Shown: positions 1 to 9,500 of the stretch, piece after piece
Position numbering within the stretch: position 1 is the stretch's first letter
Layout: each line of letters starts with the position of its first letter
Origin: Sphingobacterium mizutaii
GTDB taxonomy: Bacteria > Bacteroidota > Bacteroidia > Sphingobacteriales > Sphingobacteriaceae
NCBI RefSeq assembly: GCF_900187125.1
Contig: NZ_LT906468.1
Span: forward strand, 3,844,001 to 3,908,000
Direction: 5' to 3'
DNA: 64,000 nucleotides
Program-made: the position numbers and the translations under genes
The notes under the pieces: model-generated
Seen by the model: only the letters and a program-made list of their open reading frames with translations
Databases searched by the model: none
Told to the model about the DNA's origin: nothing

Positions 1-241
1 CTGATTCTTTTAATGCTAGTAATCTCAAATGATTATCAAGACAAATTACTATATATTGTGACAAATTACAATAAAAATTAGCTTTCTTTTGATAAAAGTA
101 TAGTTACATTAAAGTATTGCCCCATTATCAGTATTAATTCCTGATAATTAGTAAACGGTTCAATTTTTCACATATTGCAATTCGGTAAAAATTAAGGAAA
201 GGAATTTTAGGGATTGGTCTCTGAATGGTTAAGGCTGATAA
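1..241. other. Gene-free left edge
   Basis: AT-rich sequence downstream of the E2 gene. I see no reading frame with coding character and no recognisable RNA or repeat. A neighbouring gene may begin beyond the window. Confidence 0.5.
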
Positions 242-278
242 AACACAAAAGCCAGCAAGATCTGCTGGCTTTTGTGTT
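242..278 (-). terminator. Intrinsic terminator after E2 gene
   Basis: Two perfectly complementary 16-nt arms (242-257 and 263-278) enclose a 5-nt loop, 18 nt past the E2 stop codon. The GC-rich core GCCAGCA is flanked by A and T runs, so it could work in both directions. Confidence 0.85.
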
Positions 279-295
279 ATTTATGGACTCTTTGA

Positions 296-1954
296 TTACG
301 CTAGTAAACGAATCGGAGCTTCGATAAGTCCTTTTAAAGTTTGAAGGAATTGAGCACCTGTAGCACCATCTACCACGCGGTGGTCACAACCTAATGTCAA
401 CTTCATGATGTTTCCAGGAACAACAGCTCCGTTTTTCACAACTGGAACTTGTTGGATAGCACCTACCGAAAGGATAGCGCCATCAGGTGAGTTGATGATC
501 GATGTGAATTCATCGATACCGAACATACCTAGGTTGGAAACGGTGAAAGTTGATCCTTCCCAATCCGAAGGCTGTAGTTTCTTAGCTTTTGCTTTTTGTG
601 CAAAGTCTTTCACTTCAGCAGAGATATGAGAAAGTGATTTACCATCAGCAAAACGAACAACTGGAACCAATAGACCATCTTCAACAGCCATTGCTACACC
701 AATATTTGTATGTTCGTTGTAACGGATCTTATCACCTAACCAAGATGAGTTTACGTTAGGGTGTTGTTTCAAGGCAACTGCAACCGCTTTAACCACGATA
801 TCGTTGAATGAAACTTTCACTGGAGCTACTTCATTGATCTGTGCACGAGCAGCCATTGCATTGTCCATATCTACACTGATAGTCAAGTAGAAGTGTGGAG
901 CAGTGAATAGGGACTCAGACAATCTGCGAGCGATCGTCTTACGCATTTGGTTAACAGGTTTCTCAGTGAAACGCTCTTCACCAACAAATTGTGGTAAGCT
1001 GATAGTTTTCGCCTCAGACTCAGCAGCTGGTGCAGCGGAAGCCGCAGCAGCAGGAGCTGCAGATGGTTTGAAGTTCTCAACGTCTTTTCTTACGATACGA
1101 CCGTTTTCTGCAGAACCTTTCACTTGGCTCAAGTCAATACCTTTTTCTTTAGCAATTTTCTTAGCTAAAGGAGAAGCTTTGATTCTTGAATCGCTTGATG
1201 AAGAGGATGCAGCAACAGGAGCATCGGATTTGCTTTCTTGAACAACAGGTTTATCTTCTTCATTCTTAGATTCAGATTTAGCACCTGCTGAAGATTTTTG
1301 GTTCAACAAAGGCGTTACATCAGTTCCAGCAGGACCTACGATCGCAATGATATCATTAACTTTCGCAGCTTGTCCAGCTTCTAGACCTACATATAACAAG
1401 GTACCATCAGCATAAGCAGTAACTTCCATAGTCGCTTTATCAGTTTCTACGTCAGCGATAGCATCGTCTGATTTAATGGTATCCCCTACTTTGAAGTTCC
1501 ATTGAGCGATAACCCCTTCAGTCATGGTATCACTCAATAAAGGCATGGTAATAACAGTGACACCTAAGTCTTCTGCCGTTACATTGCTTCCTGAATCCGC
1601 TGGAGCAGCTTCTTCAGTTTTATCTTCTTTAGTTTCTTTTTTGGATTCTTCTTTTGGCTCTTCTTTCTTCTCAGCAGGTGCAGCATCTCCTTTAATTAGA
1701 GATTCGTAGTCTTCACCCTCTTCACCCAATACAGCGATCACAGAATCGATTGGAACTGCATCTCCCTCTTTAGGGCCGATGTACAACAAAGTACCTTCTT
1801 GGTATGATTCGAAGTCCATTGTCGCTTTATCAGTTTCAACCTCTGCAATAAGGTCTCCTGAGTTTACTTTATCACCAACTTTTTTGTGCCATTTAGCGAT
1901 TACACCTTCAGTCATGGTGTCGCTCATTTTTGGCATTCTTACTACTTCAGCCAT
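296..1954 (-). CDS. aceF: Pyruvate dehydrogenase E2 (dihydrolipoamide acetyltransferase)
   Basis: Core subunit of the pyruvate dehydrogenase complex; it moves the acetyl group from E1 to CoA through swinging lipoyl arms. The 552-aa protein has two N-terminal lipoyl domains, each with the ETDKAT motif (lipoylated lysines K43 and K173). Acidic/Lys-rich and Ala-rich linkers separate these from a peripheral subunit-binding domain (start IKASPLAKKIAKEKGIDL, about 258-295) and a C-terminal catalytic domain with the active-site motif DHRVVDG (H525, D529). It lies 42 nt downstream of the E1-alpha gene and ends at a strong terminator, so the two are probably one transcript. Two lipoyl domains is a common layout in Bacteroidota. 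A 2-oxoglutarate or branched-chain E2 is less likely because of the E1-alpha neighbour. Confidence 0.93.
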   Translation of the reverse strand: MAEVVRMPKMSDTMTEGVIAKWHKKVGDKVNSGDLIAEVETDKATMDFESYQEGTLLYIGPKEGDAVPIDSVIAVLGEEGEDYESLIKGDAAPAEKKEEPKEESKKETKEDKTEEAAPADSGSNVTAEDLGVTVITMPLLSDTMTEGVIAQWNFKVGDTIKSDDAIADVETDKATMEVTAYADGTLLYVGLEAGQAAKVNDIIAIVGPAGTDVTPLLNQKSSAGAKSESKNEEDKPVVQESKSDAPVAASSSSSDSRIKASPLAKKIAKEKGIDLSQVKGSAENGRIVRKDVENFKPSAAPAAAASAAPAAESEAKTISLPQFVGEERFTEKPVNQMRKTIARRLSESLFTAPHFYLTISVDMDNAMAARAQINEVAPVKVSFNDIVVKAVAVALKQHPNVNSSWLGDKIRYNEHTNIGVAMAVEDGLLVPVVRFADGKSLSHISAEVKDFAQKAKAKKLQPSDWEGSTFTVSNLGMFGIDEFTSIINSPDGAILSVGAIQQVPVVKNGAVVPGNIMKLTLGCDHRVVDGATGAQFLQTLKGLIEAPIRLLA

Positions 1955-1996
1955 CGTTTAGGAATGTTCTATATAAGTTAAAGTAATTATCATTAA

Positions 1997-2992
1997 TTAA
2001 TCCATGACAAAAGGATAGTCCTCTTGTACATAAACATCTTTGTAGATGTCAGAAGCATCTGGATATGGAGACTCTTCAGCGAATTTCACTGATTCGTCTA
2101 CGATTTTCTTCACTTTTGCTTCTACTTCATCAAACCAAGCTTGATCAGCATATTTATTCTCAACAATAGCATGCTTTACAGCAATAATTGGATCTCTTTC
2201 TTTGTATTCTTCCAATTCTTCTTTCGTACGGTATTTCGCTGGGTCAGACATCGAGTGTCCTTTGTAACGGTATGTACGGATTTCTAAGAAAGTTGGGCCT
2301 TCACCTGCACGAGCGCGTTGAACAGCTTCGTCCATGGCGTTGTGAACTGCAACCACATCCATTCCATCTACCGGAGCACTTGGCATATCAAAACCAAGAC
2401 CCATTTTGTAGATATCTTGCATGTTGGTAGTACGTTTTACAGAAGTTCCCATCGCGTAACCGTTGTTTTCACAAACGAAAATCACTGGTAATTTCCATAA
2501 CATCGCCATATTCAAGGTCTCGTTGAAAGCACCTTGACGTACAGCTCCGTCACCCATATAACAGATGTTTACATTGTCTGTTCCTAAATATTTCTCTGCA
2601 AAAGCAATACCTGCACCTAAAGGAATCTGACCACCTACGATACCGTGACCTCCCATGAACTTGTGTTCTTTGGAGAAGAAGTGCATCGAGCCGCCTTTAC
2701 CTTTTGAACAGCCTGTAACTTTACCAAACAATTCAGCCATACAAGCATCTGCAGACACACCCTTTGCCAAAGCATGGGCATGGTCACGATATGCTGTAAT
2801 CAAAGAATCTTCTGGTTTGATCACTGACATGGTACCCGCAACTACGGCTTCTTGTCCAATGTATAAGTGACAAAATCCACGAATCTTTTGCTGTCCATAA
2901 AGCTGTCCGGATTTCTCTTCAAATTTGCGCATGAGCAGCATGGATTCATACCACTCTAGGTAGGTTTCTTTTGTTATAGGTGTTGAACTCAT
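1997..2992 (-). CDS. pdhA: Pyruvate dehydrogenase E1 component, alpha subunit
   Basis: Thiamine-diphosphate-dependent subunit that decarboxylates pyruvate and acetylates the E2 lipoyl arm. The 331-aa length fits the separate-alpha-subunit (alpha2beta2) type. The ThDP motif runs from GDG at 147-149 to NN at 176-177, and the phosphorylation-loop region YRYKGHSMSDP is present near 243-253. It is followed by the E2 gene after 42 nt. The E1-beta partner, needed for an active heterotetramer, is not in the window. That split is common in Bacteroidota. Confidence 0.92.
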   Translation of the reverse strand: MSSTPITKETYLEWYESMLLMRKFEEKSGQLYGQQKIRGFCHLYIGQEAVVAGTMSVIKPEDSLITAYRDHAHALAKGVSADACMAELFGKVTGCSKGKGGSMHFFSKEHKFMGGHGIVGGQIPLGAGIAFAEKYLGTDNVNICYMGDGAVRQGAFNETLNMAMLWKLPVIFVCENNGYAMGTSVKRTTNMQDIYKMGLGFDMPSAPVDGMDVVAVHNAMDEAVQRARAGEGPTFLEIRTYRYKGHSMSDPAKYRTKEELEEYKERDPIIAVKHAIVENKYADQAWFDEVEAKVKKIVDESVKFAEESPYPDASDIYKDVYVQEDYPFVMD

Positions 2993-3246
2993 TTCTAAGT
3001 ATTGAATTTCTTTACTAAACTGACCACAAATTTAATCAATATTAACGAGATTTTTGATAATTTTTAGTTTACATTTCACTGTTTTATACGGATAATGTCA
3101 AAATAATACCACAATCCGCAGCTCCCTCAGCAACTACTCCTCGAATATGCAACTGACTAAATCATTGGCAAGAATGGATATATGGGGGGTCCATGTAGGC
3201 TTCCTAGCTCCCGTGGTTTCTCCGAGCAAAGGACAGGTCACAAAAA

Positions 3247-3268
3247 AAGCGGTCTCTAAGGACCGCTT
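3247..3268 (-). terminator. Intrinsic terminator after hisS
   Basis: Hairpin with 8-bp arms AAGCGGTC / GACCGCTT and a 6-nt loop, starting 3 nt past the hisS stop codon. A seven-A run on the plus strand gives the U tract for the minus-strand transcript. Confidence 0.75.
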
Positions 3269-3271
3269 CAA

Positions 3272-4651
3272 TTATTTCAATTTTTCTATTAACTCATCAA
3301 TTGTCAATTTCTCTTGCTCTCCAGTTTCCATGTTCTTCAAAGATAATTGACCAGATCCAGCTTCTTCATCACCCACCAAAAGAACGTAAGGTATGCCCTT
3401 GGAATCAGCATAACTCATCTGTTTTTTTAGTTTTACGGCTGCCGGATACAATTCTACCGCCACTCCAGCTTCTCTCAACCTGTACATCAAAGGCAGGGTA
3501 TAAGCTTCTAAGGATTCCTCAAAATTCACGATCAGCAACTTTGTACTCGCCGACCCTGCTTGTGGGAAAAGATTTAATTCTTCCAACACATCATAGATGC
3601 GATCTGCTCCGAATGACACCCCTACTCCTGTTAGGTCCTTCAACCCGAACATGCCCGTAAGGTCATCATATCGACCGCCACCACCAATGCTTCCCATTTG
3701 GACCTCATTGGTCTTCACTTCAAAGATACAGCCGGTGTAATAGTTCAAGCCTCTCGCCAAGGTGATATCCACTTCGACGATCTTTTCAAGAAGATCTTCA
3801 CGTCCGAATTTCTTGATGTACTCAAAGACTTCTTCGAGCTCAGCGATGCCCTTCATTCCGATTTCCGAATTGGAAAGCACTGATTTCATAGAAGCTACTT
3901 TATCTGCATTGGATCCTTGCAATTCGATGATTGGTTTTAGGATAGCTAAATCCTCATCTGTAAATCCACGCTCCAGTAATTCTTTGTTTACTCCTTCCAA
4001 ACCGATCTTATCAAGTTTGTCAATTGCCACCGTCATATCGACGATCAATTCTGGCTTTCCAACCACTTCGGCAATCCCGGAAAGGATCTTTCTATTGTTT
4101 AATTTGATATTGAAATCCTTCAGTCCTAATTTTGCCAAGGCTTCATTATAGATCAGGATAAATTCCGCTTCATTCAACAATGAGCTTGAACCTACCACAT
4201 CCACATCACATTGATAGAATTCTCTATAACGTCCTCTTTGCGGACGGTCAGCACGCCAAACTGGCTGGATCTGAAACCTCTTGAAAGGAAGTGCAATATC
4301 ATTTTGATGCATCACCACGTATCGAGCAAATGGGACTGTCAAATCATAGCGCAATGCTTTTTCAGAGATATGTGAGATCAAGCTAATGGAGTTTTTGGCT
4401 TCCAACAATTCAGCTGGAGCTTTACTCAAGTAATCACCCGAATTCAAGATCTTGAAGATTAATTTGTCGCCTTCATCACCATACTTACCTGTCAAAGTAC
4501 TTAAATTCTCGAATGAAGGAGTCTGGATCTCGGAATAGCCGTATTTCCTGAAAATAGATTTTAAGGTATTGAAAATATGATTACGCTTATCCATTTCAAG
4601 GGGCGAAAAATCACGAGTACCCTTTGCTAAAGATGGTTTAATTGATGCCAT
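3272..4651 (-). CDS. hisS: Histidyl-tRNA synthetase
   Basis: Charges tRNA-His in the cytoplasm. It is a class II synthetase: motif 2 region RADRPQRGRYREFYQCDVD, the HisRS signature GLNYYTGCIFE, motif 3 GVGVSFGADRIYDVL, and a C-terminal anticodon-binding domain. A longer frame starts 18 nt upstream (4669), but I chose the ATG at 4651. The protein then begins MASIKPSLAKGTRDF like other family members (459 aa), and the six extra codons overlap a TATCTTTG promoter element. That promoter leaves essentially no 5' UTR, so the mRNA may be leaderless. Confidence 0.93.
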   Translation of the reverse strand: MASIKPSLAKGTRDFSPLEMDKRNHIFNTLKSIFRKYGYSEIQTPSFENLSTLTGKYGDEGDKLIFKILNSGDYLSKAPAELLEAKNSISLISHISEKALRYDLTVPFARYVVMHQNDIALPFKRFQIQPVWRADRPQRGRYREFYQCDVDVVGSSSLLNEAEFILIYNEALAKLGLKDFNIKLNNRKILSGIAEVVGKPELIVDMTVAIDKLDKIGLEGVNKELLERGFTDEDLAILKPIIELQGSNADKVASMKSVLSNSEIGMKGIAELEEVFEYIKKFGREDLLEKIVEVDITLARGLNYYTGCIFEVKTNEVQMGSIGGGGRYDDLTGMFGLKDLTGVGVSFGADRIYDVLEELNLFPQAGSASTKLLIVNFEESLEAYTLPLMYRLREAGVAVELYPAAVKLKKQMSYADSKGIPYVLLVGDEEAGSGQLSLKNMETGEQEKLTIDELIEKLK

Positions 4652-4656
4652 AGCCG

Positions 4657-4664
4657 CAAAGATA
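4657..4664 (-). promoter_or_regulatory. Bacteroidota -7 element for hisS
   Basis: TATCTTTG on the minus strand matches TAnnTTTG exactly and ends 5 nt before the hisS ATG. No good TTG -33 box is seen at the usual distance. The predicted transcription start falls at or next to the start codon. Confidence 0.55.
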
Positions 4665-4690
4665 GACATTAGACATGAAAAAATGGATGG

Positions 4691-4718
4691 GAGATTTGAG
4701 ATTTGAGTATAGAGATAT
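4691..4718 (+). repeat. Heptanucleotide-period repeat (hisS upstream arm)
   Basis: Four consecutive 7-nt units: GAGATTT, GAGATTT, GAGTATA, GAGATAT. Its inverted partner is at 4810-4837. The pair fills most of the 186-nt gap between hisS and rnc. Confidence 0.7.
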
Positions 4719-4809
4719 TAACCTTCTCAAGAACTTAGCGATGCTGAAATCATTAAAACCATGGAATCAATAAGAATGTTGGAAAACGATGTCTAATCAG
4801 ATTTGATAC

Positions 4810-4837
4810 CTCAAATCTAACATCTTATTTCTCAATT
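4810..4837 (+). repeat. Heptanucleotide-period repeat (rnc downstream arm)
   Basis: Four 7-nt units: CTCAAAT, CTAACAT, CTTATTT, CTCAATT. CTCAAAT is the reverse complement (in rotated phase) of the GAGATTT units at 4691. It abuts the rnc stop codon at 4838 directly. Confidence 0.65.
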
Positions 4838-5575
4838 CTATTCTTCGAATATCTTTAAATAATCGCAAGCTCGCTCGGCAGCGATCTTTTCGGCGCTCTT
4901 TTTATTGAAGTCGCGGCCAAGGCCACATTCTTCGCCATCCACAACTGCCACTACAGAGAACATCTTGTTGGATTCTCCTTCTGGGTTATCGACCTGCATA
5001 AAGCTGATCTCTTTGTTGTTGTGCTGACACCATTCGATCAAGCGGCTTTTGAAGTTTGTTTCGGTTACTTCTAGGGTTTGGATATCAACATGGGGTTTGA
5101 TGATTCGGGACAGCAAGAACTCCCTCGTAAAGGTATAACCCTTATCCAGGTAGACTGCACCGACCAACGCCTCAAAGGCATCACCAAGAAGAGAACCTTG
5201 TTTGTTTGGATAACTGATCATTCGGGCATCGAACTCAATCATCTCATTAAAACCCAACTTACGGGAAAGTTGGTTCAAGTTTGCCCTCGATACGATCTTG
5301 GACCGCATTTCGGTCAAGAAGCCCTCATCCTTGTAGGGATAGAGCTTGAAGAGCAATTCAGCCACCACAGAACCTAACACCGCATCACCAAGGAATTCCA
5401 ACCTCTCGTTGCTATTTTTTACTCCATCCTTGATCATGACCGCAACAGACTTATGTCTGAAGGCCATTTGATAAAGACGTATATTGCCCGGTACGAACCC
5501 AAGCAAGTTCTTTAGCTTTCGAACGTAATTTCGATTTGGTGACAGATATAGATTATAGACCTGTGTGATAGGCAT
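4838..5575 (-). CDS. rnc: Ribonuclease III
   Basis: Double-stranded RNA endonuclease that processes rRNA precursors and structured mRNAs. The catalytic signature NERLEFLGDAVLG lies at about 56-68, and a C-terminal double-stranded-RNA-binding domain covers roughly 175-245. The frame is open to 5614, but the ATG at 5575 (MPITQVYNLYLSPNR, 245 aa) fits the Bacteroidota length better and drops an unlikely hydrophobic lead. It is 80 nt downstream of fabF in the order acpP-fabF-rnc, which is widespread in the phylum. Confidence 0.92.
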   Translation of the reverse strand: MPITQVYNLYLSPNRNYVRKLKNLLGFVPGNIRLYQMAFRHKSVAVMIKDGVKNSNERLEFLGDAVLGSVVAELLFKLYPYKDEGFLTEMRSKIVSRANLNQLSRKLGFNEMIEFDARMISYPNKQGSLLGDAFEALVGAVYLDKGYTFTREFLLSRIIKPHVDIQTLEVTETNFKSRLIEWCQHNNKEISFMQVDNPEGESNKMFSVVAVVDGEECGLGRDFNKKSAEKIAAERACDYLKIFEE

Positions 5576-5655
5576 GGTAACTATAAATAACAAATAGGTA
5601 GTTGAAAAATGCAACTACCTATTTAAATGTTTAGCATGGTGAAAATGAGTACATT

Positions 5656-6909
5656 TTAACCATTATACTTTTTCACAATAATTGTTGCATTATGGCCTCC
5701 GAAACCGAAGGTATTACTCAAGGCAGCATTTACAACTCTTTTTTGCGCTGTGTTGAACGTGAAGTTCAGTTTGCTGTCAATTTCAGGATCATCTGTGAAG
5801 TGATTGATCGTTGGAGGTACAATATCATTCTTAACTGCCAAGATAGAGGCAATAGCTTCTACAGCACCTGCTGCACCTAGAAGGTGACCAGTCATGGATT
5901 TTGTAGAACTGATATTCAGATTATAAGCATGCTCACCGAATAGGTCAACAATCGCTTTGGTTTCACTAACATCTCCCACTGGTGTTGAAGTTCCATGGAC
6001 ATTGATATAATCAATATCCGAGAAATCCATACCAGCATCTTTGATTGCCATTGTCATGGCCAATTTAGCTCCCAATCCTTCCGGGTGAGAAGCAGTGATA
6101 TGGTATGCATCCGCACTCATTCCACCACCTACAACCTCAGCATAAATTTTCGCTCCACGCGCTAATGCATGCTCTAAGCTTTCCAATATGATAGCTCCAG
6201 AACCTTCGCCAGATACAAATCCATCACGATCTTTGTCGAATGGACGAGATGCTGTTTTAGGATCGTCGTTTCTTGTGGAAAGCGCGTGCATGGCATTAAA
6301 ACCTCCGATACCAGCCTCATTGATTGTAGCTTCGGACCCTCCAGTGATAATAATGTCAGACCTTCCCGAACGGATGTAAGTGAAGGCATCAATCATTGCA
6401 TTGGTAGCCGAGGCACATGCAGAAACAGATGAGAAGTTTGGACCTTGCAACCCATGGCGCATAGAAATATGACCAGGTGCTAAATCGATAAGCATTTTGG
6501 GAATAAAGAAAGGATTGAACCTAGGCGTACCGTCGCCTTTGGAGAATTGTGCAACTTCCTCAGTGAAAGTTGTTAAACCGCCAATTCCAGAACCCCAAAT
6601 TACACCAATCCGCGTCCTGTCTAATTTATCGAAATCTAAACCTGCGTCTTTTACTGCCTCATCGGTAGAAGCAATAGCATATTGCACAAAGGGATCCATC
6701 TTACGGGCTTCTTTACGGTCCATATAGACGTGTGGATCAAAACCTTTGACTTCGCAGGCAAACTGTGTTTTGAATTTTGACGCATCGAAGTGCGTGATAG
6801 GAGCGGCTCCACTTACACCGTTTACTAATCCATCCCAGTATTCGGAAACGGAATTACCAATAGGTGTAAGTGCGCCTAATCCTGTTACAACTACTCTCTT
6901 AAGCTCCAT
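5656..6909 (-). CDS. fabF: Beta-ketoacyl-ACP synthase II
   Basis: Elongating condensing enzyme of type II fatty-acid synthesis, joining malonyl-ACP to an acyl chain in the cytoplasm. The 417-aa length is typical for FabF. The Cys-His-His triad is visible: C165 in SVSACASA, H305 in NVHGTSTP, H342 in SMTGHLLGAAG. It starts 27 nt after acpP, whose product is its substrate carrier, so co-transcription is very likely. FabB is a less likely alternative given length and position. Confidence 0.95.
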   Translation of the reverse strand: MELKRVVVTGLGALTPIGNSVSEYWDGLVNGVSGAAPITHFDASKFKTQFACEVKGFDPHVYMDRKEARKMDPFVQYAIASTDEAVKDAGLDFDKLDRTRIGVIWGSGIGGLTTFTEEVAQFSKGDGTPRFNPFFIPKMLIDLAPGHISMRHGLQGPNFSSVSACASATNAMIDAFTYIRSGRSDIIITGGSEATINEAGIGGFNAMHALSTRNDDPKTASRPFDKDRDGFVSGEGSGAIILESLEHALARGAKIYAEVVGGGMSADAYHITASHPEGLGAKLAMTMAIKDAGMDFSDIDYINVHGTSTPVGDVSETKAIVDLFGEHAYNLNISSTKSMTGHLLGAAGAVEAIASILAVKNDIVPPTINHFTDDPEIDSKLNFTFNTAQKRVVNAALSNTFGFGGHNATIIVKKYNG

Positions 6910-6936
6910 TTATGATGTTTGGCCTAATAAAATTAG

Positions 6937-7173
6937 TTAGTTAACGTTTTTTTCTAAGTAAGCGATTGCTTGTCCTACAGTACTGATGTTTTCAGCTTGG
7001 TCATCAGGAATTGCAACGTTGAATTCTTTCTCGAATTCCATGATCAACTCAACTGTATCAAGTGAGTCTGCACCTAAATCATTCGTGAAAGAAGCCTCTG
7101 GTGTCACTTCATTTTCGTCTACACCTAACTTTTCTACGATAATTGCTTTTACTCTTGATGCGATATCTGACAT
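6937..7173 (-). CDS. acpP: Acyl carrier protein
   Basis: Carries growing acyl chains on a 4'-phosphopantetheine arm. It is a 78-aa acidic protein with the attachment motif [10 protein letters not shown] (S37), and helices 2 and 3 ([15 protein letters not shown]) match the family. It is the first gene of the acpP-fabF-rnc block. Confidence 0.97.
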   Translation of the reverse strand: MSDIASRVKAIIVEKLGVDENEVTPEASFTNDLGADSLDTVELIMEFEKEFNVAIPDDQAENISTVGQAIAYLEKNVN

Positions 7174-7206
7174 GATTTTCTAGTTTAATTGTTTAATAAA
7201 TCTGTG

Positions 7207-7237
7207 CAAAGAAAAAATAAATATTCCCAAAAATCAA
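7207..7237 (-). promoter_or_regulatory. Candidate acpP promoter
   Basis: On the minus strand a TTG (7237-7235) lies 20 nt before TTTCTTTG (7214-7207), one mismatch from TAnnTTTG. It is about 33 nt upstream of the acpP start codon. Confidence 0.4.
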
Positions 7238-7409
7238 ATCTTTTTGACTTTTGAAATTAAATAAAGAACAAAGTCATCCTAAATAAAGTTTTTAATACCT
7301 TATTAATTAACCTTAATCCAATAATACTAAAACAAATAAAGTTTTACAAACTTAATGCATATTTAATGATATTTTTACTTAACCTTCAAACTTAAATGCA
7401 GTAAAAACG

Positions 7410-7417
7410 TAATTTTG
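7410..7417 (+). promoter_or_regulatory. -7 element for the IPExxxVDY gene
   Basis: TAATTTTG matches TAnnTTTG and lies 22 nt before the TTG start codon at 7440. No clear -33 TTG is seen. Confidence 0.45.
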
Positions 7418-7439
7418 TAAATCATCAAAACAAATTGAC

Positions 7440-7940
7440 TTGAGCAAAATAACCTTTAAACTCGAAACTGACTTTGACCTGGAACTCGATTTTGTCCTCA
7501 TTGGGATCAGTTCGGTTTTGAGAGATTACAGACTTTGCCACTTTATCAACAAGCACACCGGACTCCAACTAGTCTACGGGAAGGAAGATTACATGGACCA
7601 TAACGGCCATAACAAGGAAAAACCCAAGGACGAACTGGATTACCACATTCTTTTTGAATCCAAAAAAAACAAACCCGTCGTCAAAAATCACTACAACATC
7701 TTCAGATATCATAACCAGACTTTCGAATTTGAATTCTATTTGCTGAGCAATCGCTCGGTAGAAGGTGCTGCGTTGATCCCTGAAATTAGTAGCTTTGATT
7801 ACTTCCTGATGATCAAACATTTTATCGACGAGGAGGATTTAGATGCTCTTTTAGAAAACATTAAGTCTATTCCGGAAGTTCTTTTAGTAAAAGAAATAGA
7901 CCCAACAATATTGAAATCTAAAGAAAATCTGATATTTTAG
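7440..7940 (+). CDS. IPExxxVDY family protein, TTG start
   Basis: A 166-aa member of a small Bacteroidota family of unknown function named for a C-terminal motif; here the motif region reads SIPEVLLVKEIDP and the tail ends LKSKENLIF. The N-terminus (LETDFDLELDFVLIGISSVLRDYRLCHFIN) resembles the usual start of the family. The only start codon that keeps it is TTG at 7440; the first in-frame ATG would remove about a third of the protein. No catalytic motif or membrane segment is visible. It precedes pyk by 111 nt on the same strand, a pairing that may be conserved. Confidence 0.8.
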   Translation: MSKITFKLETDFDLELDFVLIGISSVLRDYRLCHFINKHTGLQLVYGKEDYMDHNGHNKEKPKDELDYHILFESKKNKPVVKNHYNIFRYHNQTFEFEFYLLSNRSVEGAALIPEISSFDYFLMIKHFIDEEDLDALLENIKSIPEVLLVKEIDPTILKSKENLIF

Positions 7941-8051
7941 CGGATTATTAAGATAGTGTAACTTATACACATAAACCTAATCATCTGCTTTAAGGGGAGA
8001 ATAAAGCAGGAAAAGACTTAATAGAGAATATAAATTTAAAATTTAATTTAA

Positions 8052-9485
8052 ATGGATAAACTAAAAAAGCGGACCAAAATTGTTGCCACACTAGGTCCGG
8101 CTTCTTCAAAAAAAGATGTTTTAACCCGTATGATTGCAAAAGGGGTAGACGTATGTCGCCTTAACTTCTCACACGGTTCCCAGGAAGATCACTTAAAGGT
8201 AATCAACACAATCAACGAAATCAACCAAGAACACCCTTTCAACGTAGGTATTTTAGCCGATTTACAAGGCCCTAAAATCCGTATCGGAAAAATGAAAGAA
8301 GGTGGTGCAATCCTTGTCAACGGTAGCACAGTAGAAATGACTACGCACGAGCAAATCGGTGACGAAAAGAAAATCTACATCACTTACGACAACTTCCCTA
8401 ACGACGTTAAAGAAGATGAAATCATCCTTTTGGATGACGGTAAATTGCAGTTACGCGTGTTATCAACAAACCATTTGGACACAGTGACTTGTGAGGTTGT
8501 TCACGGTGGTATCTTGACTTCAAGAAAAGGTGTTAACCTTCCGAATACAAAAGTTTCTATCCCTTCATTAACGGAAGAAGATTTAGACAACTTGAACTTT
8601 GCACTTGACCATGGTGCTGATTGGATCGCTATGTCTTTCGTTCGTTCTGCTGAAGACATCAAACAATGTAAAGAAATCATCAAGCAAAAAGGTTCTCACG
8701 CTAAAGTAATCGCGAAAATCGAAAAGCCTGAGGCTATCGAAAATATCGACAGCATTATCGAAGCTACGGATGCGATCATGGTTGCTCGTGGTGACCTAGG
8801 TGTTGAACTTCCAATGGAAGAAGTACCAGGACTTCAAAAAATCATTGCTCAAAAATGTCGTAACCTTTCAAAACCGGTTATCATTGCTACCCAGATGTTG
8901 GAAAGTATGATCACTACCCCTCGCCCTACTCGTGCAGAGGTAAATGACGTAGCTAATTCGGTAATCGATGGTGCTGATGCTGTGATGTTGAGTGGTGAAA
9001 CTTCAGTTGGTGAATTCCCAGAGATCGTTATCGAGACTATGGCGAAAGTTATTACCCACGTTGAAGCGACTTCATACCCTTACTACAGCGAAAAAGAGCA
9101 ATTGGGAACTGTTCCAGTAACTCGTATTCCTGATGCTATCTGTAGTTCATCGATCTTCTTGGCGGAGAAAACTCATGCGTCAGCAATTGCTGTCATGACT
9201 TCTTCTGGTTATACTGCCATGGAAATCTCTAGCTACCGCCCAGATGCTGACATATATGTGTTCACTGGTAACAAAACTTTGTTGCGTACGCTTAGCTTGT
9301 GCTGGGGTGTGAAAGCATTCATTTACGAAAAATATGAATCTACTGATGGTACGATCCAAGATGTGAATGACTTATTGAAAGTACGTCACTTGGTAGAACC
9401 TGGTCAGATCGTAATCAACACTTCTTCTACCCCTCTTCATGAGAAAGGTAGAACAAACACAATCCGTGTTTCTGAAGTAAAATAA
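8052..9485 (+). CDS. pyk: Pyruvate kinase
   Basis: Last step of glycolysis: phosphoenolpyruvate plus ADP to pyruvate plus ATP. At 477 aa it has the N-terminal RTKIVATLGPASS, the active-site segment VIAKIEKPEAIENID and the metal/substrate motif MVARGDLGVELP. A C-terminal allosteric-type domain ends in INTSSTPLHEKGRTNTIRV. Start ATG at 8052. A strong terminator follows 15 nt after the stop. Confidence 0.96.
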   Translation: MDKLKKRTKIVATLGPASSKKDVLTRMIAKGVDVCRLNFSHGSQEDHLKVINTINEINQEHPFNVGILADLQGPKIRIGKMKEGGAILVNGSTVEMTTHEQIGDEKKIYITYDNFPNDVKEDEIILLDDGKLQLRVLSTNHLDTVTCEVVHGGILTSRKGVNLPNTKVSIPSLTEEDLDNLNFALDHGADWIAMSFVRSAEDIKQCKEIIKQKGSHAKVIAKIEKPEAIENIDSIIEATDAIMVARGDLGVELPMEEVPGLQKIIAQKCRNLSKPVIIATQMLESMITTPRPTRAEVNDVANSVIDGADAVMLSGETSVGEFPEIVIETMAKVITHVEATSYPYYSEKEQLGTVPVTRIPDAICSSSIFLAEKTHASAIAVMTSSGYTAMEISSYRPDADIYVFTGNKTLLRTLSLCWGVKAFIYEKYESTDGTIQDVNDLLKVRHLVEPGQIVINTSSTPLHEKGRTNTIRVSEVK

Positions 9486-9500
9486 TTATAAGAAGACATA

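Noticed and set aside
3147..3246. Short plus-strand frame between pdhA and hisS
   Set aside because: It overlaps the hisS terminator and 3' end and has no coding character.
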